In this document: positions 31,529 through 52,449 of the stretch, in pieces
Layout: every line of letters begins with the position of its first letter
How positions within the stretch are numbered: the first letter of the stretch is position 1
Assembly: GCF_003255815.1 (NCBI RefSeq)
Contig: NC_037674.1
Coordinates: 22,432,286-22,496,285, forward strand
Source of the DNA: Theropithecus gelada
Lineage: Eukaryota > Chordata > Mammalia > Primates > Cercopithecidae
Length of the DNA: 64,000 nucleotides
Reading direction: 5' to 3'
Position numbers and translations under genes: made by a program
The notes under the pieces: model-generated
Told to the model about the DNA's origin: nothing
Databases searched by the model: none
The model's input: the letters and a program-made list of their open reading frames with translations, nothing else

Positions 31529-31957
31529 AGTGGTTTTCAAACTGTAATATGGGACAACTGAGTGTCCACAAACTCAAAACTATTTTTATAATAATGCTAG
31601 GACTGCACAAGTGTACAGCAGAATTTTGCAAAGGCCATATATGTGTATTATCAAAACAGATTGAATGCAGACACAGATATGAGATTCCTATTGTCTTTAT
31701 TTAAGCCAAACATTAAAGGCATTTGCAAAAATATAAAGCACTAATCTTTTAACTAATTTTTTGCTTTGGAAAATATACTTTTAACGAAAATGTCATTTAT
31801 TTTAATAGGTAATAAGTTAATTTTACGAATTAATATTTTTAAGAATTAATTTTGTTTTTAATTTTGAACATGATAAATATAGACAGATCAAACCAACATA
31901 TATTAAAGTTTTTTTCATTGTAAAGAGGTCCTGACATCAAAATGTTTGAGATTCCAT
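31529..31957. mobile_element. hAT-Charlie (MER1 group) transposon
   Basis: The left end 'agtggttttcaaact' and the right end 'aatgtttgagattccatc' are inverted-repeat-like. The interior ('cagattgaatgcagacacag', 'aagccaaacattaaaggc', 'tttgctttggaaaatatac') matches Charlie/MER1-group elements. No transposase remains. Confidence 0.8.
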
Positions 31958-32056
31958 CTACACCTCCAAGGTTGTATCTGTTGTTCATATAATTAAACAC
32001 CAATTGATAAGACTATTCATTTCTTATTTTTATAATATTAGATGCTTTCTTTAGAC

Positions 32057-32283
32057 CAGGGATCAGCAAACTTTTTATAAAAGGCCATATAGGTGTGTAA
32101 GTATTTAGATTTCATGGGCCATACATTCTCTGTTGCAACTAGTCAATTCTATCATTGTAGTGCAAAAGCAACTATAGGTAATATGTAAGCAAATAAGTGT
32201 GACTGTGTTCAAATAAAACTTTATTAACAAAAACAGAGGGTGGGCCAGATTTATTTCACAGGCCCTAAATTACCAATTCTTGC
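32057..32283 (+). mobile_element. MER3 hAT-Charlie element
   Basis: 'cagggatcagcaaacttttt', 'tctgttgcaactagtcaatt' and 'aataaaactttattaacaaa' are the MER3 order, nearly full length (~227 bp). Confidence 0.82.
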
Positions 32284-32324
32284 CCTAATTCCAACTCTTG
32301 CCCTGGTCCCAAATGTGTGCTTCA

Positions 32325-32380
32325 GAGTGTGTGTGTGCATGTGTGTGTGTGTGTGTGTATGTGTATGTGCATGCACGTGC
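32325..32380. repeat. (TG)n microsatellite, interrupted
   Basis: TG dinucleotides with 'gca' and 'tatg' interruptions. The 88-codon frame across it is an artefact. Confidence 0.9.
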
Positions 32381-32399
32381 ATGGGGAGGAGGAAGTTAC

Positions 32400-32635
32400 A
32401 AAGAAAATTAATATTTATTGATCATCTATTATGTGTTTGGCATTTACTAACAACTATATACTTTATATATTATTTAAATAGTTATATTGTTGTGTGTTCA
32501 TTTTAAACAGTAATATTAAACCTCATTTTACAGATAAGGAAACTTGATATAAAAATGTGACACACACTAAATAGTGACACGCATTTAGCAGAACAGTAAC
32601 TTGGGTTTGTATTCCAGTGTGTCTGTCTTCCAGGA
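32400..32635 (+). mobile_element. MIR SINE
   Basis: 'atttattgatcatctattat', 'cattttacagataaggaaac' and 'gtttgtattccagtgtgtct' follow the MIR core in order. Confidence 0.82.
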
Positions 32636-32659
32636 TGCCATGAGGCTTGTCATCACTAT

Positions 32660-32692
32660 CAGCACAAGCAGCAGCAACAGCAACAGCAACCC
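32660..32692. repeat. (GCAACA)n simple repeat
   Basis: A short run of 'agcagcaacagcaacagcaa' lies between two MIR copies. Confidence 0.85.
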
Positions 32693-32930
32693 CTCACATG
32701 TTCATAGTACTTTTTAGAACACAAGGTACATTCACATTGATTACCTCATTTGATTTTCACCCCCAACTCCAGAAAAAACTTCCAGAAAGACCAGGTAATA
32801 GTATCCTCAATTCATAGATCAAGAAAATAGGATTCAGATTGTGTGATTTGCAATTAGTAGGTAGCAGAGCTTCAATTCTGACCAGTATTTTTTGACTCTC
32901 AATCCAAATGTCCTGTTTTTCTAGATGACT
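32693..32930 (+). mobile_element. MIR SINE, second copy
   Basis: 'ttacctcatttgattttcac', 'aattcatagatcaagaaaat' and 'gtaggtagcagagcttcaat' again follow MIR order. The two MIRs lie head to tail, about 60 bp apart. Confidence 0.78.
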
Positions 32931-34757
<1,827 letters not shown>

Positions 34758-35007
34758 AAACATAACTTTAGAAATGGTGAAAATATGACAATGAAAACGC
34801 AGTAGTTGATTTCTTAAGCTGGTTTCGACTCCAAGAGTGAAATCCTTGGTGCAGAAGAGTTCAGTTTAACAGCCTACCTGGCAACCATGTAAGGGACCTG
34901 CCTCAGAGGCAAAACACCCTTAAAATGAGATAACTTGAGATAACTTCATCACCTCAGAAGAATTCCTATATTAGACTTTCTTATGACAATTTCTGCTTTA
35001 GAAAGCT

Positions 35008-35460
35008 TTGGTTTTCAAAGTCCACCGTGCCTAAAAATTACCTGGCTTCAAAAATAATATGCTGAGGGACAGAAACCAGAAACAAAAGTTTGCTTACTAT
35101 AGGTTCCATTTTTATGAGACTCAGGAACAGAAATAACCAATGTAAGCTGAGAAAAGTTAAAAATTCACTTAGTATAGTTGATATATCAAGGGGAGTTGAC
35201 TAGAAAGGGGCAAGAGAAACTTTCTAGAATGATGGCAATGCTTTATATCTTGGTCTGGGTATCCATCACACATTATTTTCTGTATGTAATTATGTTTCCA
35301 TGAAATATTATTTTTAAAATAATCCACTGGATACCCTGTTCAAAATGCAGATTCTTGAAAGACAACTTCAGAGATTCTGAGTTAAAAGATTTAAGGGGAT
35401 TGAGTCCCAGAATCTACAATTTAATTTCAAACCAGTTAATCCTTGGATCACACTTTGAAG
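35008..35460 (+). mobile_element. hAT-Charlie (MER20/MER58-like) element split by an L1 end
   Basis: The left part ('ggttttcaaagtccaccgtg', 35010-35055) and right part ('aatgcagattcttgaaagac' to 'ggatcacactttgaag', 35325-35460) are the two ends of one small Charlie-type element. L1M 3' sequence sits between them. The exact subfamily is uncertain. Confidence 0.6.
35060..35315 (+). mobile_element. L1M 3'-end fragment nested in the hAT element
   Basis: 'gagggacagaaaccagaaac', 'ggttccatttttatgagact' and 'gaatgatggcaatgctttat' follow old L1 3' ends. It is 5'-truncated to about 250 bp. Confidence 0.72.
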
Positions 35461-36289
35461 TTTGCTTATAAAGTGAATAGTGCTTTAGTTTTAGACAGAG
35501 GTGGTCTGGGACATTCCTGAAGCATATTGGAGATTTCTGTTAAGCTTCAGGAGGATATACTAGGTTCTCTCCCTTCATTTCTGCATTAAAATTAGGTGGA
35601 TTGTTCTGCTGCTACCTCTAGTCTCCTGGGGGTAATTTAGGTGGAGTAATCATTCCTGTCTACTGTCTTGCTGATGTGTGTCCTTATTTGTTTGGTTCTC
35701 ACATAGACTGCTCCTAGAGTTGAATTCTAATTTTGATGGCTTACACCAGAGATGCTGCATTTCTTGTTTTCAAGCTCCTAGAGTAATTGGCTGAGTTGTC
35801 AAGGGTCATGAGAAGACCATGAAACTTGGGAATATTGATGATTATATATGTGTGTGTGTGCACATATACACACACATATAAATGGAATTAGTATTTTCTT
35901 TATGCAACAGAAACTTCTGTTATCTGGAGGTTAACAAATTTTAAAAGAAAGGCTGAAAAGATAACCATTATAATGACATATTTTTTCATTTATTTTTTAA
36001 GATTTTAATGTATTATTTTTTAAATGATACAAGTGCTTTTTATATGTATTTTAAACAAAAAAGCAATTTCAGGGTAATTTGTTAAGTGTTTGAGAATAAT
36101 TACCAAAATAAATATTACTAAATACTATGCATACATGAAACAAAAAAGCTTTATATAGAATTCAAGACACTAAAGAACTATTTTCTAAAAAGAAATTATC
36201 TGATTTAATCAAATCATGAAAATATGGCTTTTAATAATATCATTGATAATTAGCATTTTTACTGCAATTTTAAAAATTATTTCTTTTTT
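35461..36289. other. Unassigned sequence with a TG/CA quasi-palindrome
   Basis: At 35846-35881 a 'tatatgtgtgtgtgtgcaca' run is followed by 'tatacacacacatata', an inverted arrangement able to form a hairpin. Nothing else is recognised. Confidence 0.55.
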
Positions 36290-37900
36290 GTCTTTTTTAT
36301 TTTTGTATTCTAAACTTCTGTGGTTACATAATAGGCACATACATTTATGGAGTGAGTGAGTTGTTTTGATACAGGCGTGCCATGCATAATAATCACGTCA
36401 CGGAAAGTGGAGTATCTATCCCCTCAAACATTTATTTTTGTGTTATAAACAAACCAATTATATTCTTCTAGTTATTTTAGAATATACAATTAAATTATTA
36501 TTGACTATAGTCATCCTGTTATGTTATCAAATATAGTTCTTATTCATTCCTTCCAACTATTGTTTTGTACCCATTAACCATTCCACCTCCCCTCTCACAC
36601 TCCCACTACCCTTTATAGACTCGTAACCATCCTTCTGTACCCTGTGTCCATAAGTTCAATTATTTTGATTTTTAGATTTCACAAATAGTGAGAATATGTG
36701 ATGTTTTTCTTTCTGTGCCTGGCTTATTTCACTTAACATAATGACCTCTAGCTTCATCCATGTTGTTGCAAATGACAGGAACTGATGCTTTCTTATGGTT
36801 GAATAATACTCCATTGTATATAACGTACATTTTCTTTATCCATTTATTTGTTGATGGACACTTATGTTTCATCCAAATCTTAGTGGTTGTAAACAATACT
36901 GCAACAAACATGATAGTGTACATATTGCTTCAATATACTGATTTCCTTTCTTTCAAGTATATACCCAGCTGTGGGTTTGCTGGATCATATGGTAGTTCAA
37001 TTTTTAGTCTTTTGAGGAACTTCCAAACTGTTCTCCATAGTGGTTCTACTAATTTACATTCCCACCAACAGTGTATGAGGGTTCCCTTTTCTCCACATCC
37101 TCATCAGCATTTATTGTTGTGTCTTTTGAATATAAGCCATTTTAACTGGGGTGAGATGATATCTCATTGTAGTTTTGATTTGCATTTCTCTGATAATCAA
37201 TGATGTTAAGCACCTTTTTATATGCCTGTTTGCCATTTGTGTGTCTGCTTTTGAGAAATAGCTATTCAAATCTTTTGCCTTTTGTTTTTAGTTGGGTTAT
37301 CAAAATTTTTTTCCTATAGAATTGTTTGAGCTTCTTATGTATTCTAGTTATTAATCCCTTATCAGATGGGTAGTTTGCAACTATTGTTTCCCATTCTGTT
37401 TGTTATCTCTTCACTTTGTTGATTGTTTCCTTTGCTGGGCAGAAGCATTGTAACTTGATGTGATCCCATTTGTCCTTGTCCTTTTTTTGCTTTGGTTGCC
37501 TGTGTTTGTGGGGGTATTACTCAAGAAATTTTTGCCCAGAACAATGTCCTATAGAGTTTCCTTAAAGTTTTCTTATAGTAGTTTCATAATTTGGGGTCCT
37601 ACATTTAAGTCAGCAATCCATTTTGATTTGATTTTTTTGTGTATCATGAGAGACAGAGGTCTAGTTTCATTCTTCTGCATATGGATATGCTGTTTTTCCA
37701 GAATCATTTATTGAAGACATTGTCATTTCCCCAGTGTACATTCCTGGCAACTTTGGCAAAAATGAGTTCACTGTAGGTGTGTGGATTTCTTTTTAGGTTC
37801 TCTATTCTGTTCCATTGTTCTGGGTCTGTTTGTATGCCAATACCATGCTGTTTTGGTTACTATGACTCTGTAGTATATGCCAATATTTTAGTGGGACTTC
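36290..37900 (-). mobile_element. L1 (L1PB/L1MA age), 3' part
   Basis: The element starts antisense at its 3'UTR ('gtggttacataataggcaca', 'atctatcccctcaaaca') and continues through the ORF2 C-terminus to about 37900 ('catgctgttttggttactat'), where similarity stops. It is 5'-truncated and ORF2 is broken. The plus-strand frames of 147 and 84 codons are antisense readings. Confidence 0.9.
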
Positions 37901-38799
37901 ACTATTGTGAAACTTGGGAAGTGAGAAGGGAGTTGTACAGAGTCTCAGAGTTGTTTACATGTCTTTAAAAAATTTTTCCTGTCCATGACATATGAGCTTT
38001 ATACCAAGTTGAGAGTCGTGTCTCTATTAGATTTCTGGGAAAAAAGTATACAATACTTAGAAAAAAGAAAAACTTATTTAATATATTTAAAAATAAAAAT
38101 TATTTAGTTTCCCTGATTTATCAGTGTGGAATAAACCACAAGAAAAAATTATATCATTTTCTTCTTCTGGAAGTCTTCTTTTTTCCCTCTGATCAGTCCT
38201 GTCTATGCCATTCCTGTGATGAACCTGATCTCAGAGTGATTATCACAGACGTATGTTCTGTATGTATCAAAATGGATTGTAAAGGATTCTGAGAAGACTG
38301 GGCTAGGAAGTACCAGAAATCTGTCTGCCTACCTGGAAAAAAACTACACTGGTAGAATATTTCTGATGTAACTATTTTGGAACTCTGGAATCTATTGAAG
38401 GCTTGTAACTTCCAGGGAAGGCTTAAATAATATATTGTAGTTAATGTCAGTCAATTTCAGTTTTTAGTATAGTAGTAGCTACCCATCCTGCAGTCTTCAC
38501 TCCTATGGCAAGCATCTCTGCAAATGTTCTTGGAACACCTTGCCTACAGCTTTTAGGAGCTAGGGTAGGCAAAAAGTACCCAATCCTCCAAATATCAGGT
38601 ATCTGTGCTCTGATTGCTGATTGCTACTTCTGATCACAGAGGTGCAGAAAATAAAAGGCAGCAGCCATTATTGTAACACCTTCCTTCTTTGTTGCAAGCC
38701 CTGCTCCATAAGGTTGACTTGATTTCAGGGGATTTAAAGGGCTGGCACCTTTTTGTTCCTCCATCGTTTTTCTCTTTTTCTCCTTTTGTAAGCCAGACA
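37901..38799. other. Unassigned sequence
   Basis: No repeat is named with confidence. The right part (from ~38400) may already belong to the 5'UTR of the following L1M. Confidence 0.4.
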
Positions 38800-45180
<6,381 letters not shown>

Positions 45181-45189
45181 GTGGGAAAT

Positions 45190-45543
45190 TTAAGCTTAAA
45201 CAAGACATTTAAACTGATCCAAGAGGATGCTCTACATGTCTAAACAATTGTTCTGACTCCATTACATAAGGTGCAAATTATTTAGGAATCTAATAAAAAT
45301 GTCAAGCAGTTAAGTGTGAAAATAAGGCTTAGTATTAGAGGGCCAACATGAAATCACAAGAATGAAATTTTTCCACTGCCTTAAACAATAAAAAATGAAG
45401 CAGTCAAAATATATGAAAATAGTTTTCAAGACACTGAATATCAGACAACAAAGGAAACAACAAGATGTACTTTATAATTTCTCTATATTATAGTCATGCT
45501 AAAGTTTTCAGGATTTTGCACAGGGAAGGAGAACACCAGGAGT
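45190..45543 (+). mobile_element. L1ME 5' segment (left of L1 insertion)
   Basis: Old L1 5' sequence ('aagcagtcaaaatatatgaa', 'caaaggaaacaacaagatg') ends at the target duplication 'aacaccaggagt' (45532-45543). The element continues at 52572 on the far side of the inserted L1. The left edge against the neighbouring L1M is approximate. Confidence 0.6.
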
Positions 45544-46459
45544 CTTTTTTTATTTTTACTTTTTATTCTTTTAAAATTTTATGGCTACATAGTATGTGTA
45601 TGCATTTATGCAGTACATCAAATAGTTTGATACAGGGTTGCAATGTCAAATAAGCAAATCGTGAAGAATAACGTATCCATCCCCTCAAGCACTTATGCTT
45701 TGAGTTACAAACAATCCAATTACTATTTATTTTAATGTGTGCAATTAAGTTATTATTGACTGTAGTCACACTATTGTGCTATCAAATAATAGGTCTTATT
45801 CATTCTTTCTAACCATTTTTTGTACTGATTAACCATCTCCAGCCCCAGCCCCTCAACCCACCACTACACTTCCCAGCCTGGAGTAACCATGATTCTACTC
45901 TCTATGTCAATAAGTTGAATTGTTTTGATGCTTCAATCCCACAAATAAATGAAAACATGTGATGTCTGACTTTCTATGCCTGGCTTATTTTCCTTAACAT
46001 AATGATTTTCAGTTCCATCAATGGTGTTGCAAATGACAGAAACTCATATTTTTTATGGCTGAATAGTACTTGATTGTATATATGTACCACAATTTCTTTA
46101 TCCATTGAATGCACATTTAGGTTGCTTCCAAATCTTGGCTATTGTAAACACTGCTGCAACAAACACAGAAGTGCAGATATTGCCTCAATATACGGATTTC
46201 CTTTATTTTGGGTATATATCCAGCAACGGGATTGCTAGCTCATATGGTAGCTCAATTTTTAGTTTACTGAGGAACCTCCAAATTGTTCTTGATAGTGGTT
46301 GTACTAATTTACATCCCCACCAACAGTGTACAGTGTTTTGTTTTCTCCACATCCTTGCCAGCATTTGTTATTGCCTGTCTTTTGGATATAAGCCATTTTA
46401 ACTGGGGTGAGATGATATTTCATTTGTTATATTTCATTTGTTATATTTGTGATATTTCA

Positions 46460-46492
46460 TTTCCTATAGAGTTGTAGGAACTCTATAGGAAA
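46460..46492. repeat. Perfect 14-bp inverted repeat, 5-nt loop
   Basis: The arms 'tttcctatagagtt' (46460-46473) and 'aactctataggaaa' (46479-46492) are exact reverse complements around 'gtagg'. The first arm is ordinary L1 sequence. The second is foreign to the L1 at that place. Confidence 0.97.
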
Positions 46493-47236
46493 GTTGAGCA
46501 TCTCATATATTCTGGTGTTTAATCGCTTTTCAGATAGGTAGTTTGAAAATATTTTCTCCCATTCTGTTTGTTGTCTTTTCATTTTGTTGCTTGTTTCCTT
46601 TGCTGTGCATAAGCTTTTTAACTTGATGTGATCCCACTTGTCCACGTTTGCTTTGGTTGCCTGTGCTTGTCGGATATTGCTCAAGAAATTTTTGCTCAGA
46701 CCAATGTCCTGATTTCCCCAATGTTTTCTCATAGTAGTTTGAGTTTTCATAGTTTGAGGTCTTAGATTTAAGTAGGTAATCTATTTTGATTTGGTTTTTG
46801 TATATGGTGAGAGACAGGGGTCTAGTTTCATTCTTCTGCCTATGGATATCCAGTTTTCTCAACACCATTTATTGAAGAGACTGTCTTTTCCTGAGTGTAT
46901 GTGCTTGGCACCTTTGTCAAAAATGAGTTCACTATAGGCATGTGGATTTGCTTCTCGGTTCTCTATTCTGTTTTGTTAGTCTATGTGTCTGTTTTTATGC
47001 TAGTACCATGCTGTTTTGGAGTACTATAGCTCCACAGTATAATTTGAAGTCAGGCAATGTGATCCCACCAGTTTTTTTTACTTAGGATAGCTTTGCCTAT
47101 ACTGGGTCTTTCATGGTTCCATATAAATTCTAGGATTGTTTTTTGTATTTCTCTAAAAAATGGCATTGGTATTTTGATACAGATTGCATTTAGTCTGTAG
47201 GTTGCTTTGGGTAGTATGGCTATTTTAACAATATTG

Positions 47237-47314
47237 ATTCTTCCAATCCATGAATATAAAATATTCTTCCCTTTTATTCTTCCAATCCATGAACATAGAA
47301 TATTTTTCCTTTTT
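47237..47314. repeat. 39-bp tandem duplication in L1 ORF2
   Basis: The unit starting 'attcttccaatccatgaa' occurs at 47237 and again at 47276. In the ORF2 reading direction this repeats the motif SWIGRI. Confidence 0.92.
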
Positions 47315-49080
47315 TTGTGTGTGTCCTCTTCTGTTTCTTTCATCAGTGTCTTACTTTTTTCATTATAGAGATCTTTAACTTCTTTGATTAATTCCTAGAT
47401 ATTTAATTTTATGTGTGGCTATTATAACTGAGGTTATATTTTATTATTTTTTCAGATTGTTATCTGTTGGCATATAGAAATGTTATTGATTTTTGTATGT
47501 CGACTTTGTATCTTGCAACTTTCCTGAGTTTGTTTATCAGTTCTAGTAGTTTTCTTGTGGAGTTCTTTAGGTTTTTCCAAATATACAGTCTTATCATCTG
47601 CAAACAAAGATAACTTAACATCTTCCTTTCCAATTTGGATGTCTTCTTTATTTTTCTCTTGTCTGATTGCTCTATCTAGGTCTTTCAATAATAGTGATTA
47701 CAGCTGGCATTCTTGTTGGGTTCCAGATCTTAGAGAAAAGACTTTAAGCTTTTCCCCATTCAGTGTAATACTAGCTGTGAGTCTGTCATATGTGGCTTTT
47801 ATTATGTTGAGGTATGTTCCTCCTATCCTCAGTTTTTGAGTTTTTTTTTTTTTAATCATGAAGGGATGTTGAATTTTATACAATATTTTTCAGGATCAGT
47901 TGAAATTATCATAGGGTTTTCATCCTTCATTCTGTAGATATGATGTATCACATTGATTGATTTGTATATTATGAACCATCCTTGCATCCCAGGGAGAAAT
48001 CCCACTTGTTCACAATGAATAAACTTCCTAATGTATTGTTGCATTCAATTTCCTAGTATTTCATTGAAGATTTTTGGATTAATATTCATCAAAGATACTG
48101 ACTCATAATTTTCGCTTTTTGATTTGTCTTTGCTTTTGGTATTAGGGTAATACTGGCCTTGAAGAATGAGTTTGGAGGTATTTCCTCCTCCTTGATTTTT
48201 CAGAATAGTTTGGATAGGATTGATATTAGTTCTTTAAATGTTTGGTACAATTCAGCAGTGAAACCATTGAGTACCAGGATGTTTCCTTTTTCATTTCTGA
48301 TTTTGATTATTTGGATTTTCTTTTTTTTTCTTAGTCTGGCTAAAGGTTTGTCAATTTTGTTTAACTTGTCAAAAATGCAACTTTTGGTTTCATTCATCTT
48401 TTGTATTTTTTAATTTCAATTTCATTTATTTCTGTGCTGAATTTTATTGTTTTCTTTTCTTCTATTAATTTTGGGTTTGCTCTTGCTTTTCTAGTTATGT
48501 AAGATTCATTATGAGGTTTTCATTTGGAATTTTTCCTCCTTTTTTGGTGTAGGCACTTACAAGCTTTCTTCTTATTACTGCTTTTGCTGTATCTCATGAA
48601 TTTTGGTATGTTGTGTTTTTATTATCCTTGGTTTTAAGAAACTTTTCAATTGTCTTCTTAATTTTTTTGACTCAGTGGTCATTCAGGAGAATATTGTTTA
48701 ACTTTTTTGTATTTGCATATTTTTCACACTTCTGCTTGTTATTAATTTCTGGTTTTATTTCATTGTGGTCAGAGAAGTTTCTTAATTTCATTTCAACTTT
48801 TTGAACGTTTTGAGACTTATTTTATGACATAACCTATGGTCTATCCTTGAGAATAATCCATGGGCTGAAGAAAAGAATGTATATTCTGTAGCTCTTGGAT
48901 GAAATGTTCTGTAAATATATATTTAATCCATTTGGTCTATAGAGTAGATTAAGTCTGATGTTTCTTTGTTGATTTTCTGTTTGGAGGATCCGTTCAATGC
49001 TGAAAGTGGGGTGTTGAAGTCTCCAGCTACTATAATATTGGGGCCTATCTGTCACTTTAACTCATTGATAATATTTCATA

Positions 49081-49096
49081 TGTATGTGTGTGTGTA

Positions 49097-49131
<35 letters not shown>

Positions 49132-49132
49132 A
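49081..49132. repeat. (TG)n microsatellite in L1
   Basis: TG dinucleotides, interrupted by TA, have expanded within the endonuclease region of the L1. Confidence 0.93.
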
Positions 49133-51399
49133 TCTCAGTGCTCCAGTGTTGGGTGCATATATTTGTATGATTCTTATATCCTCTTGCTGAATTGACCCCT
49201 TTATCATTATATAGTGACCTTCTTTGTCTCTTCTTATAGTTTTTTTCTTGAAATGTATTTTGTCTGATATAAGTATAGTGACTCCTGCTCTCTTTTGGTT
49301 TCCATTGGCATGGAATATCTTGTTTCCATTCTTTTATTTTCAGTCTGTGTGTGTCTTTATAGATGAAGTGTGTTGCTTGTAGGCAACAGATTAGCGTATT
49401 TTGTTTTTCATCTTTCTAGCCACTTTATGTCTTGGATAGTCTATTTACATTTAATGTTATTATTGATAAGTACGGATTTGTTTTCTGGTTGTTTTGTGGT
49501 CTCCTCTTCCTCCTTCTTTCCTTCCTATCTTCCTCTATTGGAGGTGATTTTCTCTAGGTATATGCATTAGGTTCTTGATTTTTATTTTTTTCTGTATTCA
49601 TTGTACAGTTTTTAGTTTGAGATTACCTTGAGGCTTGTAAATACTATAATACATTATTTTATCCTGATAACAAGTTAACACTATTAGAATAAACAAAAAT
49701 AAATAAAAACTCTACATCTTAACTTTGTTCCTCATTTTGTAACTTTTTAAACTAGTTGTTGCTATTATATCTTACATCTTGAAAAGTTGTTGTAGTTATT
49801 ATTATTGATTGGTTCATCATTTAATCTTTCCACTTAGGATAAGCGCAGTTTACACATCACAGTTACAGTGTTATAATATTTTGCGTTTTGCTGTGTACTT
49901 ACTATTACCAGTGTGTTTTGTACCTTCAGGTGATTATTTCTGCTCACTAAAATCCTTTTATTTCTGATTGAAGTAGCACCTTTTGCATTTACTTGTAGGA
50001 TAAGTCTGGTATATGAAATCCCTCAGTCTTTGTTTGTCTGGGAAAGTCTTTATTTCTCCTACATGTTTGAAGGATATTTTCACCAGATATACTATTTTAG
50101 GGTAAAACTATTTTTCTTCAGTAACTTAAATACTTGATGCCACTCTCCTGTGGCCTGTAAGGATTCCACTGAAAAGCTGGCTGCCAGATGAAGTGAAGCT
50201 CCATTGTATGTTATTTGTTTCTTTTCTCTTGTTGCTTTTAGAATCCATTCTTTATCCTTGAATTTTGGGAGTTGGGTTATTAAATGCCTTGAGGTAGTCT
50301 TCTTTGAGTTAAGTCTGCTTGGTGTTCTATAACCTTCTTGTGCTTGGATATTGATATCTTTTTCTAAGCTTGGGAAGTTCTCTGTTATTATCCCTTTGAA
50401 TAAACTTTCTTCTCCTATCTCTTTCTGCACCTCCTCTTTAATGTCAATACCTCTTAGATTTGCCTTTTTGAGGCTATTCTCTAGAACATGTAAGTGTGCT
50501 TCATTGTTTTTTATTCTTTTTTCTTTTGTCTCCTTTGACTGTATATTTTGAAATAGCCTGTCTTCAAGCTCACTAATTCTTTTTTCTGCTTGATCAATTC
50601 TGTTATTAAAAGACTCTGATGCATTCTTCAGTATGCCGATTGTATTTTTCAGCTCCAGAATTTTTTTAAATTATTTCAATCTCTTTGTTAAGTTTATCTG
50701 ATAGAATTCTGAATTCCATCTTTGTGTTAATTTGAATTTCTTTGAGTTTCCTCAACACAGCTACTTTGAATTCTGCCTGAAAGGTCACATATCTCTGCTT
50801 CTCCAGGACTGGTCCCTGCTGCCTTATTTAGTTAATTTGGTGAGGTAATGTTTTGTTGGATGGTGTTAATGCTAGTAGGTATTCTTTCATGTATTGGCAC
50901 TAAAGAGTTGGGTATTTATTATAGTCTTCACTGTCTGGGCTTATTTGTAGCTGTCTTTCTTGGGAAGAACTTTTCAGATTTGTGAAAGGACTTGGGTGTT
51001 GTGATCTAAACTGCATCTGCTTTAGGAGGCAACTGAAGCTCAGTAGTGCTGTGGTTCTTGCAGGCTCATAGAGGTAACACCTTTATTGTACTGAACAAGA
51101 TCCAGGAAACTCTGGATTACCAGACAGAGACTCTTGTTCTCTTCCCTTACTTTCTTCCAAACACACAGAGTGACTGTCTCTGTTCTGAGCCACCTAAAGC
51201 TGGAAGTAGAGTGACACAAGCACCCTTGTGGCCATTACCACTATGACTCCACTGGGTCAGACCTAAATCAGCACAGCACTGAGTCTCATTCAAAGCCTGC
51301 TGTAACTACTCCCTCGTTACTGCCTATGTTTGCTCAAGGCCTTGGGGTTTTACAATCAGCAGATGGCAAAGCCAGCCAGGCCTGTGTTCTTCCTCTTCA

Positions 51400-52200
51400 G
51401 AGCAGTGAGGTCATCCAGGCCCCAGATAGGTCCAGAAATGCTGTCCAGGAGTCAGGGACTAGACTGAAAAAGCTTAGAAGTCTACCCGGTGTTCTACTGT
51501 GTAGCAGCTGAGCTGGCACTCAAACCACAAGACACAGTTCTTCCCACTCTTCTCTCCCCTTTCCAAAGGCAAAGGAGCCTCACCCCATAACCATCACCAT
51601 CCCAAGACATCACCAATGTTCCCTTAAAGCCCAAGGTCTCTTAGGTCAGCTACCTGGTCCGGGACTCACCCTTCAGGGCAGTGGGTTCCCCTCTGGCTCA
51701 GCGCAGGCCCACAAATGCCATCCAAGAGTCAACTCCTAGAATTGGGGACACTAAGAGCCTATTTGGTGCTCTATCCCCATGGTCATGCTGGTACCTACTG
51801 TACCTAATGTGCAAGACAAAGTCCCTTTTTCCTTTTCTTTTCTCAAGCAGAAGAATTTTTTCCCTAGAGCCACCACAACAGGTTATGTGCTAAGTCCCAC
51901 CTGAAGTCACAAGTCTCAGGGGCTCACTAAGGCTCTTGATGTAGTACCTGGGTATCAGTGCTGGTTATTCTAGGCCCAAGGGCTCTTCAGCTAGCAGGTG
52001 ATTAATGCAGCCAGGACTGGTTCCTTTCCTTCAAAGCAGCAGGTTCCTTTATGGCCCAGAATGCATCTAGAGATGCCATCTTGGAGCTAGGGCCTGGAAT
52101 GGGGACCTCAGGACTCTGACTGGTGCTCTATCCTGCTGTGGCTGGGTTGGTATCCTAGATGAAAGACAGAGTCTTTGCACTCTTCCCTCTGCTCTCCTCA
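51400..52200 (-). repeat. Repeated units in the L1 5'UTR
   Basis: Similar landmarks recur: 'tccagaaatgctgtcc' (51431), 'cccacaaatgccatcc' (~51708) and 'tctagagatgccatctt' (~52066). Each is followed by a 'ggtgctctatcc' or 'ggtgttctac' phrase and a pyrimidine-rich 'cttcccactcttctctcccc'-like tract. Spacing is about 277 and 360 bp. Confidence 0.65.
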
Positions 52201-52259
52201 AATGGAAGGAAGGGGTCTCTTTTGGAGTCATGAGCTGTCCAGCCTGGGGATAGGGAAGA

Positions 52260-52449
52260 TTCAAGCGATTCTCCCACCTCAGCCTCCTGAGTAGCTGAGA
52301 CTACAGGTGCATGTCACCACATTCGGCTAATTTTTGTATTTTTAGTAGAGACGGGGTTTCACTATGTTGGCCAGACCTGTCTTGAACTGACCCCGTGATC
52401 TACCCTCTCAAAGTGCTGGGATTACAGGCATGAGCCACTGCACCTGGCC
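52260..52449 (-). mobile_element. Alu lacking its 3' third
   Basis: Antisense Alu from 'ttcaagcgattctcccacct' to 'gagccactgcacctggcc'. The part towards the A-tail is absent, and a T-tract (52450-52464) of the host L1 lies at its 5' end instead. Loss of the 3' side implies deletion after insertion. Confidence 0.85.

Noticed and set aside
35846..35881. CRISPR-like or regulatory palindrome
   Set aside because: It is a TG/CA microsatellite in inverted arrangement. There are no spacers and nothing suggests more than a simple repeat.
36760..37203. 147-codon plus-strand frame
   Set aside because: It is the antisense reading of L1 ORF2 C-terminal sequence.
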